Shown piece after piece: positions 63,620 through 64,000 of a DNA stretch of 64,000 bases (positions are counted from its first letter, which is position 1; every line of letters starts with the position of its first letter). Both the position numbers and the translations under genes were made by a program. The notes below the pieces were generated by a model, which did not search any database, was not told the origin of the DNA, and saw only the letters and a program-made list of their open reading frames with translations. Origin of the DNA: Thioploca sp. GTDB taxonomy: Bacteria > Pseudomonadota > Gammaproteobacteria > Beggiatoales > Beggiatoaceae. The stretch lies in the NCBI GenBank assembly GCA_012032555.1, contig JAAUSR010000004.1:1-64000 (forward strand). Direction: 5' to 3'.

Positions 63620-63671
63620 TGATAACTGATAACTGAAAGGAACTGATAACTGAAAGGAACTGATAACTGAA
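63620..63671 (+). repeat. Short tandem repeat of tgataactgaaaggaac
   Basis: A 17-base unit containing gataactga and aagga is repeated about three times just before the last gene. The part upstream (63530-63570, atcagtgaacagttgtcagtta) is a further relative, and gataactgaaat near 26692 shares the core. The aagga stretches offer repeated weak ribosome-site-like sequence. Confidence 0.7.
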
Positions 63672-63672
63672 T

Positions 63673-64000
63673 ATGACTAAAAATACTCCGATTCCTACTG
63701 AAATTAATTTGCGGCAAAAATCTCGTCTTTTAGAAATTGCTTTTGATGACGGTGAACATTTTGAATTCACTTGTGAATATTTGAGAGTTTATTCACCTTC
63801 AGCAGAAGTACGTGGACATGCCCCTGGTCAGGAAGTGTTACAAGTTGGCAAAGCTGATGTGAATATTGAACAAATTGAATCGATTGGAACTTATGCCATC
63901 CGATTGTATTTTGATGATGGACATGATACGGGAATCTATTCTTGGGATTGGCTACATTATTTGGGTAAAAACCAAGATAAATTGTGGCAAGAATATTTAG
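63673..64000 (+). CDS. DUF971 protein (gamma-butyrobetaine hydroxylase N-terminal-like), 3' partial
   Basis: From the ATG at 63673 an open frame of 109 codons runs out of the window. It reads INLRQKSRLLEIAFDDGEHF, then CEYLRVYSPSAEV, and DGHDTGIYSWDWLHYLG, all typical of DUF971. These small proteins are linked to iron-sulfur cluster biology, and following hslVU is a common position. Confidence 0.9.
   Translation, partial: MTKNTPIPTEINLRQKSRLLEIAFDDGEHFEFTCEYLRVYSPSAEVRGHAPGQEVLQVGKADVNIEQIESIGTYAIRLYFDDGHDTGIYSWDWLHYLGKNQDKLWQEYL

Overview
The window looks like chromosomal DNA of an AT-rich gammaproteobacterium. Its mre-mrd-mltB-rlpA-dacA-dat-ybeD, surA-pdxA, prmA and hslVU blocks have the usual gammaproteobacterial order. 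It also has a GatCAB amidotransferase, many secreted beta-helix, CHAT and RCC1 proteins, numerous palindromic intergenic repeats and decayed IS fragments. Together these suggest a large sulfur bacterium of the Beggiatoa/Thioploca/Thiomargarita type (Thiotrichales). That placement is inference from gene content and style; no rRNA or tRNA gene is visible.

Layout. 1-7.8 kb is accessory DNA: an RCC1-repeat protein running in from the left, a minus-strand cassette of trypsin-like proteases (one fused to a class 3 lipase, one broken by a stop codon) with two small proteins, then about 1.2 kb of decayed DNA. 7.8-28.3 kb is mostly housekeeping: ilvA, gatC-gatA-gatB with a proteasome-like Ntn-hydrolase, the cell-shape and peptidoglycan block (mreBCD, mrdA, rodA, mltB, rlpA, dacA, dat, ybeD), surA, pdxA and a FlgO-like lipoprotein. 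28.4-41 kb holds an IS1-family relic, repeat elements, a type VI secretion sub-cluster (tssE, tssF, tssG, clpV) followed by two candidate effector/immunity pairs, and a PIN-domain toxin-antitoxin pair. 41-52.8 kb holds a secreted TPR-CHAT protein, a two-partner-secretion haemagglutinin-like exoprotein, a RelE/ParE-type toxin-antitoxin pair framed by degenerate direct repeats, and an OppA-like lipoprotein next to a fusion of a periplasmic binding protein with a pentameric ligand-gated ion channel. 52.9-57.4 kb is an operon of an NlpC/P60 protein, a voltage-sensor-like membrane protein and a type I secretion ABC exporter. 57.9-64 kb is housekeeping again (prmA, zinc-ribbon/DUF3426, LOG family, thrB, hslVU, DUF971).

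The most unusual system is at 48.5-52.8 kb: an orphan peptide-binding lipoprotein followed 6 bases later by a type I periplasmic binding domain joined to a Cys-loop-type channel. The joint lies in another reading frame, exactly at an A AAA AAG heptamer. At least seven other frame breaks in this window are also each mended by adding one base, most of them at a mononucleotide run. Systematic base undercalling is therefore the leading explanation, and programmed frameshifting at the channel is a testable alternative.
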